Below, one piece after another: positions 48,728 to 58,597 of a stretch of DNA of 64,000 nt. The notes below the pieces were generated by a model. That model was not told the DNA's origin, searched no databases, and was given only the letters and a program-made list of their open reading frames with translations. Source of the DNA: Bacteroidales bacterium H5 (GTDB lineage Bacteria > Bacteroidota > Bacteroidia > Bacteroidales > Muribaculaceae); contig DAAQ01000017.1 in assembly GCA_001701225.1 (NCBI GenBank), forward strand, positions 1-64,000, written 5' to 3'. Numbering within the stretch: position 1 is the stretch's first letter; each line of letters opens with the position of its first letter. Made by a program: the position numbers and the translations under genes.

Positions 48728-50629
48728 ATGAGAAGATGGCGCATTGAGGACAGCGAGGAGCTGTACAACATCCAGGGATGGGGACGCAAGTATTTCTCCA
48801 TCAATCAGAAGGGCCATGTGGCCGTGACTGCGCGCGAGGGGTATGCCTCGGTCGACCTGCGCGAGGTGATGGACGAACTCCAGGTCAAGGACATCACGTC
48901 GCCCGTGCTCCTGAGGTTTCCTGACATTCTCGACAACCGTATCGAGAAGATCTCAAAGTGTTTTGCCACGGCATCAGAGCAGTATGAATATACCGGTCAG
49001 AACTATATAATCTATCCCATCAAGGTCAACCAGATGCGCCCTGTGGTCGAGGAGATTGTCACACATGGCGAGAAGTTCAACATCGGTCTGGAGGCCGGTT
49101 CCAAGCCCGAGCTCCATGCCGTGCTGGCCACCAACATCAAGGAGAACGCCCTGATAATCTGCAACGGATACAAGGACCAGACCTATATCGAGCTTGCTTT
49201 GCTGGCCCAGAAGATGGGACGCCGCATCTATCTTGTTGTCGAGAAGCTGAACGAGCTGCGTATCATAGCCGACGTGGCACGCCGCATCGGCATCAACCCC
49301 AACATAGGCATACGTATCAAGCTGGCCTCGTCCGGCTCGGGCAAGTGGGAGACCAGCGGTGGCGACCAGTCGAAATTCGGCCTGAACTCGTCAGAGCTGC
49401 TCGAGGCCCTCGATTTTCTCGAGCGCCACGACATGAAGCACTGCCTCAAGCTGATACATTTCCATATCGGCAGCCAGATCACCAAGATACGCCTGATAAA
49501 GAATGCTATCCGAGAGGCCACACAGTTCTATGTGCAGCTATCCAACATGGGCTTCGATGTAGATTTCATGGATATCGGCGGAGGTCTGGGCGTCGACTAT
49601 GACGGCACCCGCAATTCGGCCTCGGGCTCGTCGATGAACTATTCGATACAGGAGTATGCCAACGATGCCGTCTCGGCCATTGTCGATGCCTGTGTCAAGA
49701 ACGGCCTCAAGCAGCCCAATATCATCAACGAGAGCGGCCGCTCGCTCACGGCCCATCACTCGGTGCTCGTGTTCGAGGTGCTCGAGACGACACAGCTCCC
49801 TATATGGAAAGACTCTAAGGAAATCGGCCCCGACGACCACGAGCTGGTGCGCGAGCTCTATGAGATATGGGACCGTCTTGACCAGCAGCGCAGTCTCGAG
49901 TCGTGGCACGACGCCCTGCAGATACGCGAGGAGGCACTTGACCTTTTCAGCCTCGGACTGCTCGACCTGCGCACCCGCGCCCAGATCGAGGAGCTGTTCT
50001 GGAGCATAGCGCGAGAAATCGGCGACATCGCCGCCGGAATGCGCCATGCCCCCGAGGAACTGCGCAAGGTGAGCAAGATGATTCCCGACAAGTATTTCTG
50101 CAATTTCTCTCTGTTCCAGTCTCTTACCGATTCGTGGGCCATCGACCAGGTATTCCCCATAATACCCCTGTCGCGTCTCGACGAGAAGCCTACGAAGACC
50201 TGTACCATCCAGGACATCACCTGCGACAGTGACGGCAAGATTGCCAATTTCATAACCCACGGCGGCTCGACCTCGGGCGCGCTCCCCGTACACGCCGTCA
50301 AGCCCGGCGAGCCATACTATCTCGGTGTGTTCCTCGTGGGGGCATATCAGGAGATTCTCGGCGATATGCACAACCTCTTCGGCGACACCAATGCCGTGCA
50401 TATCTCGGTCTACAAAGACCGCTATGAGATAGACCGCATCATCGATGGCGAGACTGTGGCCGATGTGCTCGACTATGTGCAGTTCAATCCTAAGAAACTT
50501 GTCCGCAACGTCGAGGCATGGGTGACCGCCGCCATGAAGGAGGGCAAGATTTCGCCCGAGGAGGGTAGGGAGTTCCTGAGCAACTACCGCTCGGGCCTCT
50601 ACGGCTATACATACATCGAAAAAGACTGA
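48728..50629 (+). CDS. speA: Biosynthetic arginine decarboxylase
   Basis: The 633-residue PLP enzyme turns arginine into agmatine, first step of polyamine synthesis. The PLP lysine is in YPIKVNQMRPVVEEIV near residue 98; the fold III barrel follows (NIGLEAGSKPELHAVL, HFHIGSQITKIRLI, DIGGGLGVDYDGT), and the second beta domain contains the NESGRSLTAHHS and GAYQEILGDMHNLFGD stretches. Length is usual for SpeA. It is cytosolic. Its promoter follows a small RNA unit whose micro-ORF has an Arg codon, but there is no proof of a link. truA follows 6 nt later. Confidence 0.96.
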   Translation: MRRWRIEDSEELYNIQGWGRKYFSINQKGHVAVTAREGYASVDLREVMDELQVKDITSPVLLRFPDILDNRIEKISKCFATASEQYEYTGQNYIIYPIKVNQMRPVVEEIVTHGEKFNIGLEAGSKPELHAVLATNIKENALIICNGYKDQTYIELALLAQKMGRRIYLVVEKLNELRIIADVARRIGINPNIGIRIKLASSGSGKWETSGGDQSKFGLNSSELLEALDFLERHDMKHCLKLIHFHIGSQITKIRLIKNAIREATQFYVQLSNMGFDVDFMDIGGGLGVDYDGTRNSASGSSMNYSIQEYANDAVSAIVDACVKNGLKQPNIINESGRSLTAHHSVLVFEVLETTQLPIWKDSKEIGPDDHELVRELYEIWDRLDQQRSLESWHDALQIREEALDLFSLGLLDLRTRAQIEELFWSIAREIGDIAAGMRHAPEELRKVSKMIPDKYFCNFSLFQSLTDSWAIDQVFPIIPLSRLDEKPTKTCTIQDITCDSDGKIANFITHGGSTSGALPVHAVKPGEPYYLGVFLVGAYQEILGDMHNLFGDTNAVHISVYKDRYEIDRIIDGETVADVLDYVQFNPKKLVRNVEAWVTAAMKEGKISPEEGREFLSNYRSGLYGYTYIEKD

Positions 50630-50635
50630 CCCGCA

Positions 50636-51385
50636 GTGCCACGCTATTTCATGCGCCTGAGCTACAGGGGCGAGCCGTTTCACGGCTGGCAGACCCAGCC
50701 GGGCGCAGTGACTGTGCAGCAGACCGTCGAGGAAGCCCTTGGCCGCGTCTTGCGCCGCCCTGTTCCGATAGTCGGGGCGGGACGCACCGACGCCGGGGTT
50801 AACGCGCGCCTGATGGTGGCCCATTTCGACACCCCCGGGCCTCTGGGCATGGAACCCGTGAGGCTTGTGGGTGCCCTCAATGCCATGACAGGGCGTGACA
50901 TAGCCATACATTCGGTCGAGGAGGTCGCGCCCGACCTACACGCCCGTTTCTCGGCAACCTCGAGGACCTATCATTACTATGCGCTCCCCGGCACCTCGGC
51001 CTTCCTGTATCCACTCTGTTGGAAGGCTCCCGCCAACCTCGACTATGAGGCCATGAACCGTGCGGCGGCGCTATTGCTCGAGACCGAGGATTTCACCTCG
51101 TTCGCCAAGCTGCATTCAGACGCCAAGACCAATATCTGCCATGTCACGCGGGCCGAGTGGGTGTCCTGGCACACGTTCGAGGGCACCGAGGGGCATGTGT
51201 TCATCATCACCGCCGACCGTTTCCTGCGCAATATGGTGCGGGCTGTCGTCGGCACCCTGGTCGAGGTAGGACGGGGCAAGCTCACCGTCGACGGATTCGC
51301 CCGTGTCATCGCACGCCGCGACCGTTGCGCCGCCGGTACCTCCATGCCCCCCCAGGCCCTCTACCTCTGGGATGTGACATACTGA
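50636..51385 (+). CDS. truA: tRNA pseudouridine synthase A
   Basis: The 249-residue enzyme makes pseudouridine at positions 38-40 of tRNA anticodon stems. GTG is used as start (MPRYFMRLSYRGEPFHGWQ). The catalytic Asp lies in GAGRTDAGVNA near residue 52, and FLRNMVRAVVGTLVEVGRGK is the conserved C-terminal motif. It lies 6 nt after speA and is probably co-transcribed. Confidence 0.95.
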   Translation: MPRYFMRLSYRGEPFHGWQTQPGAVTVQQTVEEALGRVLRRPVPIVGAGRTDAGVNARLMVAHFDTPGPLGMEPVRLVGALNAMTGRDIAIHSVEEVAPDLHARFSATSRTYHYYALPGTSAFLYPLCWKAPANLDYEAMNRAAALLLETEDFTSFAKLHSDAKTNICHVTRAEWVSWHTFEGTEGHVFIITADRFLRNMVRAVVGTLVEVGRGKLTVDGFARVIARRDRCAAGTSMPPQALYLWDVTY

Positions 51386-51508
51386 TTCAAACGTCCACGC
51401 ACGGGGGGCGCGGTAGGTTCTCGAAGCCCTGCGGCGACGCTTTGGGAAAACGCCGGGAGATATATGTTAAAAAATCATTAGCCGTAAGGGGGTGTCGGGA
51501 ATTTTGCG

Positions 51509-51516
51509 TAACTTTG
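51509..51516 (+). promoter_or_regulatory. -7 box of dnaE
   Basis: TAACTTTG, 24 nt before the dnaE ATG. Confidence 0.6.
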
Positions 51517-51540
51517 AGCATCTTTTCCCGTATATCTGCC

Positions 51541-54500
51541 ATGACTGATTTTGTCCATCTCCACGTCCATAGCCAGTATTCGCTGCTCGACGGCCAGGCA
51601 TCGGTGACGGGCCTTGTAGACAAGGCCCTTGCATTGGGTATGCCGGGCTTTGCCCTCACCGACCACGGCAACATGTTTGGCGTCAAGGAGCTGGCAAACT
51701 ATGTCAATAAGCTCAAGGGCAAGTATAAGGGCAAGATTGCCGAGGCGCGCAAGCGTCTCGAGGAGGCCGCGACCCCCGAGGAGGCCGAGGCCATACGTCC
51801 CGAGGTAGAGGCAGAGATTGCCAAACTGGAGAAGAAGCTTGAGTTCAAGCCCATATTCGGCTGCGAGATGTATGTGGCCATGGGCTCGCTCAACGACCGT
51901 TCGGACAAGACCGACAAGGGACGCCACCTTGTCGTGCTGGCCAAGAACCTCAAGGGATACAAGAACCTAATCAAGATTGTCTCCCAGGCCCATACCGAGG
52001 GATTCTATCATCATCCCCGCACCGACAAGCAGGCTCTGGCATCGCACCGCGAGGGGCTCATCGTCTGCTCGGCCTGTCTGGGCGGCGAGCTGCCCAGGCT
52101 CATAATGTCGGGCGACATCCCCGGAGCCGAGAAGGCCATGCTGTGGTATAAGGAGACATTCGGCGACGACTATTATGTCGAGCTGCAGCGCCATCCGACC
52201 AATATCCCCGGCGCCAACCGCGAGACATTCGAGATGCAGCAGAAGGTCAATCCCGTGCTCATCGAGCTTGCACGCAAGCACGGCATCAAGATTATTGCCA
52301 CCAACGACTCGCATTTCATCAATGCCGAGGATGCCGAGGCCCACGACCGCCTCATCTGCATCTCGACCAACAACTATCTGACCGACCCCGGCCGCATGCG
52401 CTACACGCACCAGGAGTGGTTCAAGAGTCAGGACGAGATGGCCGCCCTCTTCCCCGACCTGCCCGAGGCGCTGTCCAATACCAAAGAGATACTTGACAAG
52501 GTAGAGATATATTCGATTGACCATCCCCCCATCATGCCCTTCTTCGAGATTCCGGCCGATTTCGGAACCGAGGAGGAGTATCGCGCACGCCTCACCGAGC
52601 AAGACCTGTTCGAGGAGTTCACACGCGACGAGAACGGCAATGTCGTCCTCTCGCCCGAGGCCGCGCAGAAGAAGATTGAGAAACTGGGCGGTTATGACAA
52701 GCTCTACCGCATAAAGTTCGAGGCCGACTACCTGTCGAAACTCGCATACGAGGGTGCCGAGCGCCGCTATGGCTCCCCGCTGACCGACGAGCTCAAGGAG
52801 CGCATCAACTTTGAGCTCTATATCATGAAGACCATGGGCTTCCCGGGATACTTCCTCATAGTCCAGGACTTCATCAACGTGGCCCGCAAGGACCTCGGGG
52901 TCTCCGTGGGCCCGGGACGTGGCTCGGCTGCCGGAAGCGTCGTGGCCTACTGTCTCGGTATCACGCAGGTCGACCCCATCAAGTATGACCTCCTGTTCGA
53001 GCGATTCCTCAACCCCGACCGTATATCCCTCCCCGATATCGACGTCGACTTTGACGACGACGGACGTGCCGAGGTACTGCGCTATGTCACCGACCGCTAT
53101 GGCGAGGAGAAGGTGGCGCACATCATCACCTTCGGCACCATGGCCGCCAAGTCGGCCATCAAGGATGTGGCACGCGTGGAGCAGCTTCCGCTGCCCGAGA
53201 GCAACCGCCTGGCCAACCTCGTGCCCAAGCGCATGCCCGATGGCCCCGACGGCAAGACCCTCAAGACCAACCTCAAGAACTGCTATCAGTATGTGCCCGA
53301 GTTCAGCCAGGAGCTGCACTCGTCCAACCGCCTCATAACTGAGACCCTCGAGTATGCCCGCCGTCTCGAGGGCAATGTGCGCAACACTGGCGTCCATGCC
53401 TGTGGCGTCATCATCTGCCGCGACCCGATCACCGACTGGGTGCCCGTGGCCACCGCTGTCGACAAGAACCCCGGGTCGAGCGGCAACGACAAGATGATCG
53501 TGACCCAGTACGAGGGCTCGATCATCGAGGACACCGGCCTAATCAAGATGGACTTCCTCGGCCTCAAGACCCTCTCCATCATCAAGGAGGCCGTACACAA
53601 CATCAAGATGACCCGCGGCATCGATATAGACATCGACACGATTGATATCGAAGACCGCAAGACATTCGAGCTCTACTGTCAGGGCAACACGGTGGGTACC
53701 TTCCAGTTTGAGTCGGCCGGCATGCAGAAATATCTGCGCGAGCTGCAGCCCTCGACATTCGAGGACCTCATTGCCATGAACGCCCTCTACCGTCCGGGCC
53801 CGATGGACTATATACCCGATTTCATCGCCCGCAAGCACGGACGCAGCCCCATCACCTACGATATTCCCGTCATGGAGAAATATCTCAAGGACACATATGG
53901 GGTCACGGTATATCAGGAGCAGGTCATGCTGCTGTCGCGTCTGCTGGCCGGATTCACCCGCGGACAGAGCGACACCCTGCGAAAGGCGATGGGCAAGAAG
54001 CTCATCGACAAGATGAACGAGCTCGAAGGCCTCTTCATCAAGGGTGGCACCGCCAACGGGCACGACCCCAAGGTGCTGGCCAAGATATGGGAGGACTGGA
54101 AGAAATTCGCATCATACGCCTTCAACAAGAGCCACGCCACCTGCTACTCGTGGGTGGCCTTCCAGACGGCATGGCTCAAGGCCAACTATCCGTCAGAATA
54201 CATGGCCGCCATCCTCACCCGCAACCGTTCGGACATCACCAAGCTCACGGGATTCATGGACGAGTGCAAGCGCATGAAGATACGTGTGCTCGGCCCCGAC
54301 ATCAACGAGAGCTTTATGGAGTTCGGTGTCAACTCGCATGGCGACATCCGCTTCGGGCTCGGAGCCATCAAGGGGGTAGGCGAGGGGGTTGTCAGGGCCA
54401 TCATCGAGGAACGTGACAAGAACGGCCCCTTCGAGAGCGTCTATGATGCCGTCGAACGCATCCCCTCGGGCGCGCTCAACCGCCGCACGTTCGAGAACCT

Positions 54501-55359
54501 TGTGCTGGCCGGAGCCTTCGACAGCTTCGGCGACCTCAAGCGCGAGGACTATATGGGCCAGAGCCCCAAGGGTGACCCCTACAGCGAGATACTTGTCAGG
54601 TACGGACAGTCGTTCCAGGCCGACAGGATGTCGTCTGCCATGTCGCTGTTCGGCGACGACGCCTCGATGGCCACGGCCGGACGTCCGCAGGTCATTCCGT
54701 CACCCGAATGGCCCATGGCCACAAAGCTCGAGAAAGAGCGCGAGCTCGTGGGCATGTATCTCTCGGCCCACCCGCTCGATCCCTACTACATGGAGCTGAC
54801 CTACGGCACCTCGTGCACCGTCAAGGGGTTCACCGAGTTCAATCCCGTCGAGGGCGTGCAGCTCACCTTCGGAGGCATGGTGGTCGATTTCCAGCAGCGC
54901 CAGGGCAAGAGCGGCATGTTCGGCATACTCAAGGTCGAGGATTTCACCGGCTCGGCCGAGTTCATGCTGTTCGGCCAGACCTTCATAGATTTCCACAACT
55001 ACGGCGTGCCCGGCACACCCGTCATCATCAGCGGACAGTATCAGCGACGGTTCGCCAACTCCGAGCTGCGTTTCAACATCACCAACATCCGGCTGCTTGC
55101 CGATGTCAGGGGCTCGCTCGTGCGCGGCATCACCATAGATCTTCCCACCGACCGCATCACGCCGCACCTGCGCTCGCTGCTGGCCGACCGTATGGCCGAG
55201 GTCAATGAGCCCGACAAGGGGGGCGAGCTCGCATTCAGGATATTCGATCCCACCATCAACCGGTCGCTTAACCTCAGCTCGTCGCGCCGCATCCCGGTAG
55301 ACCGCAAGCTGGTCGAGGCGCTGTCCGAGGAAGACATAACATTCTCAATCGAAAAATAA
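51541..55359 (+). CDS. dnaE: DNA polymerase III alpha subunit
   Basis: The 1272-residue replicative polymerase starts at ATG 51541 (MTDFVHLHVHSQYSLLDG); longer in-frame readings overlap truA. The PHP domain is N-terminal, with a charged insertion at about residues 65-100. The polymerase core holds GPGRGSAAGSVVAYCLGIT and the catalytic LPDIDVDFDDDGR near residue 500. The C-terminal helix-hairpin-helix and OB domains follow from about 950 (EFMLFGQTF). It carries no exonuclease domain, as usual for DnaE. Thioredoxin follows at 32 nt. Confidence 0.97.
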   Translation: MTDFVHLHVHSQYSLLDGQASVTGLVDKALALGMPGFALTDHGNMFGVKELANYVNKLKGKYKGKIAEARKRLEEAATPEEAEAIRPEVEAEIAKLEKKLEFKPIFGCEMYVAMGSLNDRSDKTDKGRHLVVLAKNLKGYKNLIKIVSQAHTEGFYHHPRTDKQALASHREGLIVCSACLGGELPRLIMSGDIPGAEKAMLWYKETFGDDYYVELQRHPTNIPGANRETFEMQQKVNPVLIELARKHGIKIIATNDSHFINAEDAEAHDRLICISTNNYLTDPGRMRYTHQEWFKSQDEMAALFPDLPEALSNTKEILDKVEIYSIDHPPIMPFFEIPADFGTEEEYRARLTEQDLFEEFTRDENGNVVLSPEAAQKKIEKLGGYDKLYRIKFEADYLSKLAYEGAERRYGSPLTDELKERINFELYIMKTMGFPGYFLIVQDFINVARKDLGVSVGPGRGSAAGSVVAYCLGITQVDPIKYDLLFERFLNPDRISLPDIDVDFDDDGRAEVLRYVTDRYGEEKVAHIITFGTMAAKSAIKDVARVEQLPLPESNRLANLVPKRMPDGPDGKTLKTNLKNCYQYVPEFSQELHSSNRLITETLEYARRLEGNVRNTGVHACGVIICRDPITDWVPVATAVDKNPGSSGNDKMIVTQYEGSIIEDTGLIKMDFLGLKTLSIIKEAVHNIKMTRGIDIDIDTIDIEDRKTFELYCQGNTVGTFQFESAGMQKYLRELQPSTFEDLIAMNALYRPGPMDYIPDFIARKHGRSPITYDIPVMEKYLKDTYGVTVYQEQVMLLSRLLAGFTRGQSDTLRKAMGKKLIDKMNELEGLFIKGGTANGHDPKVLAKIWEDWKKFASYAFNKSHATCYSWVAFQTAWLKANYPSEYMAAILTRNRSDITKLTGFMDECKRMKIRVLGPDINESFMEFGVNSHGDIRFGLGAIKGVGEGVVRAIIEERDKNGPFESVYDAVERIPSGALNRRTFENLVLAGAFDSFGDLKREDYMGQSPKGDPYSEILVRYGQSFQADRMSSAMSLFGDDASMATAGRPQVIPSPEWPMATKLEKERELVGMYLSAHPLDPYYMELTYGTSCTVKGFTEFNPVEGVQLTFGGMVVDFQQRQGKSGMFGILKVEDFTGSAEFMLFGQTFIDFHNYGVPGTPVIISGQYQRRFANSELRFNITNIRLLADVRGSLVRGITIDLPTDRITPHLRSLLADRMAEVNEPDKGGELAFRIFDPTINRSLNLSSSRRIPVDRKLVEALSEEDITFSIEK

Positions 55360-55391
55360 CATTAACACCAACTTCAAAATAAAACGGAAAA

Positions 55392-55712
55392 ATGACATTC
55401 ACAGATCAGAACATCCACGACCTGATTGCATCAGGCCAGCCTGTAGTGATTGATTTCTGGGCCACTTGGTGTGGCCCCTGCGTGCGCATGGCCCCCGTGG
55501 TCGAGGAGCTTGCCAAGGAGTATGAGGGCCGCGTGGCCGTGGGCAAGTACAATATCGAGGAGGAGAACGACCTCACCGCCAAGTACCGCATCATGTCCAT
55601 CCCCACCGTCCTCTTCTTCAAGAACGGCGAGCAGGTACCCTCGCTCCGTCTTGCCGGCGCACAGCCCAAAGCAACCCTTGAGGAGCGCATCAACCAGCTC
55701 CTGGCACTCTGA
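55392..55712 (+). CDS. trxA: Thioredoxin
   Basis: The 106-residue cytosolic thiol reductase has active site W26-C27-G28-P29-C30 (FWATWCGPCVRMAPVVEEL), the cis-Pro loop IMSIPTVLFFKNG and the normal thioredoxin length. It lies 32 nt after dnaE and 60 nt before the TPR lipoprotein gene and may be transcribed with dnaE. Confidence 0.96.
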   Translation: MTFTDQNIHDLIASGQPVVIDFWATWCGPCVRMAPVVEELAKEYEGRVAVGKYNIEEENDLTAKYRIMSIPTVLFFKNGEQVPSLRLAGAQPKATLEERINQLLAL

Positions 55713-55772
55713 GCCGCATAACACCGGTTAGCCGACCCCAATCATCACATTATCATATAACAAATATTATAG

Positions 55773-57458
55773 ATGAAACCTATTCTTACAATGGTCCTTG
55801 TCGGGGGCGCCGCCGTGCTCCTGACCGGTTGCAACAAGAAGATGAATCAGTTTGCCGCCGACTACTTCTCGACCAATCCCAATCCCCTTGAAGTGGTGGG
55901 CACACATGTCCCCGCCACCGTCACAGGCCGTGTGCCGGAGAAGTTCTTCCGTAAGAACGCAGTGGTGACCGTGACCCCCGTGCTCACATACGGCACGACA
56001 TCGCAGAATGGCTCGCCCCTCACATTCCAGGGCGAGAAGGTGCGCGGCAACAATCCCGTCATCTCGTGGGAGCGTGGCGGCACAGTGACAATCCCCGTCA
56101 ACTATGTCTATGAGCCCGCCATGCAGCGCTCCGAGCTCTATCTAGACTTCAACGTGCAGCAGGGCAACAAGACATACGCGCTGCCCCGCGTCAAGGTGGC
56201 CAACGGCATCGTGGCCACCGCAGCCCTGGCCGACGCCGGAACGCTGACCCCCGCCACCGCAGCCGACAAGTTCCAGCGCGTCATCAACGAGAAATACTCG
56301 GCCGACATCCACTTCCTCATCAACCAGGCCAACCTGCGCAAGACCGAGCTCGAGTCTGACCAGGTGCTCCGCCTCAACCGCGACCTCCGCGCCGCCGCCG
56401 CCGATACCGCCCGCGTCATCGAGGAGATCAACATCTCGTCTTACGCTTCGCCCGACGGCTCGCTCGAGTTCAACACACGTCTGGCCCAGAACCGCGAGAC
56501 CAACACCCAGGGTTATCTCGAAGGCCAGCTCAAGAAGGACAAGGTGACCGAGTTCGGCGAGCTCACCGCACAGTTCACCCCCGAGGACTGGGAGGGTTTC
56601 CAGCAGCTCGTGGCAGCCAGCAACATCCAGGACAAGGACCTCATCCTCAGCGTCCTCTCGATGTACAAGGATCCCGAGCAGCGCGAGCGCGAGATTCGCA
56701 ACCTCTCGAGCGTGTTCGACGAGCTCGCAGACCAGATCCTGCCCCAGCTCCGCTACTCGCGCATCACAGCCAGCGTCAACGTCATCGGCAAGAGCGATTC
56801 ACAGCTTAACGCCGCATTCGATGTAGACCCCTCGACACTCACTGCCGACGAGCTCCTCTACACCGCCACCCTCACCGACGACCTCAACCGCAAGAAGGCC
56901 ATCTATACCGCAGTAACACGCCTCTATCCCAACGACTACCGCGGCTTCAACAACCTCGGTATGGTGCTCTACGAGCAGGGCGACTATGACGCAGCCATGG
57001 CCAGCTTCAAGAAGGCTGCCCGTCTCGACGGCAAGGCTCCCGAGGCTCAGATGAACCAGGGTCTCGTAGCCCTCGTCAACGACGACTGGCGCGCCGCCAA
57101 CACCGCCTTCGGCAATGCCGCCGGCCTCCAGGACCTCGGTCCCGCACTCGGCGTGCTCTATCTCAAGCAGGGCGATGTCAAGGGTGCTGTCAAGGCATTC
57201 GGCAACGACAAGAGCAACAACGCCGCCCTGGCACAGATCCTCGACAAGGACTATGCCAAGGCCAAGTCTACTCTCGCCGCCATCACCGCTCCCGATGCCA
57301 CCACATATTATCTGATGGCAGTCCTCGGCGCACGCACCGGCAACGAGCAGATGGTAACCTCGAACCTCCGTCAGGCCGTCAAGCTCGACCCCGCCATGGG
57401 TCGTCAGGCCGCCAACGACCTCGAGTTCTCGCGCTTCAACATCTCGTCCGCCCTCTGA
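55773..57458 (+). CDS. OmpA-like/TPR lipoprotein
   Basis: The 561-residue product begins with a lipoprotein signal (MKPILTMVLVGGAAVLLTGC, lipid Cys C20). A beta-rich region (to about 190) is followed by an OmpA-like segment (ISSYASPDGSLEFNTRLAQNRETNTQGYL), then a TPR block from about residue 370 (RGFNNLGMVLYEQGDYDAAMASFKKAARLDGKAP). It shares this order and several motifs (ASPxG, EDWEG, LRYS-type) with the DUF3868/OmpA-like protein of the fimbrial operon at 58598. It should sit on the periplasmic or outer surface of the outer membrane; a role in peptidoglycan binding is possible. A strong terminator follows. Confidence 0.75.
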   Translation: MKPILTMVLVGGAAVLLTGCNKKMNQFAADYFSTNPNPLEVVGTHVPATVTGRVPEKFFRKNAVVTVTPVLTYGTTSQNGSPLTFQGEKVRGNNPVISWERGGTVTIPVNYVYEPAMQRSELYLDFNVQQGNKTYALPRVKVANGIVATAALADAGTLTPATAADKFQRVINEKYSADIHFLINQANLRKTELESDQVLRLNRDLRAAAADTARVIEEINISSYASPDGSLEFNTRLAQNRETNTQGYLEGQLKKDKVTEFGELTAQFTPEDWEGFQQLVAASNIQDKDLILSVLSMYKDPEQREREIRNLSSVFDELADQILPQLRYSRITASVNVIGKSDSQLNAAFDVDPSTLTADELLYTATLTDDLNRKKAIYTAVTRLYPNDYRGFNNLGMVLYEQGDYDAAMASFKKAARLDGKAPEAQMNQGLVALVNDDWRAANTAFGNAAGLQDLGPALGVLYLKQGDVKGAVKAFGNDKSNNAALAQILDKDYAKAKSTLAAITAPDATTYYLMAVLGARTGNEQMVTSNLRQAVKLDPAMGRQAANDLEFSRFNISSAL

Positions 57459-57484
57459 CAGAGGCGCGGCTGACCACCGTTTCC

Positions 57485-57518
57485 AGTTCCTCCGCCTCCA
57501 CGGCGGAGGAACTTTCTT
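57485..57518 (+). terminator. Terminator after the TPR lipoprotein gene
   Basis: A 12-bp perfect stem (57485-57496 with 57502-57513) with a 5-nt loop, then TTTCTT. Confidence 0.85.
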
Positions 57519-57601
57519 ATATATATAAAGAGGTGTGAATGGTCATCTGTACACGTCAAATGTTAAAAAGATGGCATAATACCGATTTATTCCGCTAAAA
57601 A

Positions 57602-57633
57602 TTTGGAAAATGTCAGGATAAGCCCTACCTTTG
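57602..57633 (+). promoter_or_regulatory. Promoter of the fimbrial operon
   Basis: TTTG (57602-57605), 20-nt spacer, TACCTTTG (57626-57633), about 370 nt before the first fimbrial gene. No inverted repeats flank it, so it does not look like an invertible promoter. Confidence 0.75.
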
Positions 57634-58003
57634 TATCACGAAAGGAAACCATCAGGGATATTCGTATTCTTCAGACAAGTAGTAATGACACATGCTTTTA
57701 TGAATTCTGATCATAATGCTGCGATAAGACTGACGCTGATTTTTGCTTACTCAATAGCTGACTCTCCGGGCTCACCCGGGCTGCAGCCTTGACGGCAGGT
57801 TCTTTCCTTTAACCGACGACCGCCGGGCTCATACCTAAGCCCGTTAAGCCTATACCTCCGATATGTCATCCCTCCCCGCCACACACAATGGAGCGATGAT
57901 GCAAACTTAACCTCTTAACCACCCACCATACCAGAGGCATTCATCACCCCCCACACGCTAAGGGACAAATGTCTTCACCCCACACTCCACCAAGAGATAA
58001 TCT
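57634..58003 (+). promoter_or_regulatory. Long 5' leader of the fimbrial operon
   Basis: This 370-nt leader has no standard gene. It holds a 35-codon frame at 57685-57792 and several short GC-rich stems (for example CCGGG-CTCA-CCCGG near 57766-57779 and GGGCT/AGCCC near 57826-57843). No riboswitch class is recognised. Confidence 0.45.
57685..57792 (+). CDS. Possible small leader ORF (35 aa)
   Basis: ATG to TGA frame starting MTHAFMNSDHNAAIR and ending in a PGSPGLQP tail. It lies wholly in the fimbrial leader, about 50 nt after the promoter and 210 nt before the first gene. Support is only its position and open frame; no family is known to me. Confidence 0.25.
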   Translation: MTHAFMNSDHNAAIRLTLIFAYSIADSPGSPGLQP

Positions 58004-58585
58004 ATGAAAATCAAATTTCTCTTCACACTCATCCTGAGCCTGTTCGCCTTTGGAGCCGCCAACGCACAGAAGGCCGCGATAAAGACCAACCTGCTTTATG
58101 ACGTGACGCTCTCGCCCAACCTCGGTGTCGAGCTTAAGCTCGCCCCCAAGTGGACGTTCGACCTGAGCGGCAATCTCAACGCGTGGGCTGTCGACAACAA
58201 GCGATGGAAACACTGGCTTGTGCAGCCCGAGGGCCGCTACTGGTTCTGCGACGCCTTCTCGGGTCATTTCGTGGGCGCGCACCTGCTCGGCGGCCAGTAT
58301 AACTGGGGCAATCTCGACCTCCCCTTCAAGTTCCTCGGCACCGATTTCCGCAAGCTCAAGGACTACCGCTATCAGGGATGGTTCGGAGGCGCCGGCATCG
58401 TATATGGCTACTCGTGGATCCTCAACCGCCACTGGAACATCGAGGCCGTCATCGGATTCGGCTGGACATACACCCGCTCTGACATCTACGAGTGCGCCGA
58501 CTGCGGACGCAAGATACAGACCGGCAAGCCCCACAACTATGTGGGCCCGACCAAGGCTGCCATCGACCTCATTTACACCTTCTGA
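58004..58585 (+). CDS. DUF3575 outer-membrane protein of the fimbrial operon
   Basis: The 193-residue product has a signal peptide (MKIKFLFTLILSLFAFGAANAQ) and then the DUF3575 pattern: AAIKTNLLYDVTLSPNLGVELKLAPKWTFDL, VQPEGRYWFCDAFSGHFVGAHLL, GWTYTRSDIYECADCG, and a closing strand AAIDLIYTF. It is probably an outer-membrane barrel. DUF3575 genes often stand at the head of Mfa-like fimbrial operons, as here, so a part in fimbrial export or assembly is likely. The next gene follows at 12 nt. Confidence 0.88.
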   Translation: MKIKFLFTLILSLFAFGAANAQKAAIKTNLLYDVTLSPNLGVELKLAPKWTFDLSGNLNAWAVDNKRWKHWLVQPEGRYWFCDAFSGHFVGAHLLGGQYNWGNLDLPFKFLGTDFRKLKDYRYQGWFGGAGIVYGYSWILNRHWNIEAVIGFGWTYTRSDIYECADCGRKIQTGKPHNYVGPTKAAIDLIYTF

Positions 58586-58597
58586 TCCCACACAGCT

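Noticed and set aside
57600..57990. Invertible promoter of the fimbrial operon
   Set aside because: No inverted repeat pair flanks the promoter and no invertase gene is adjacent.
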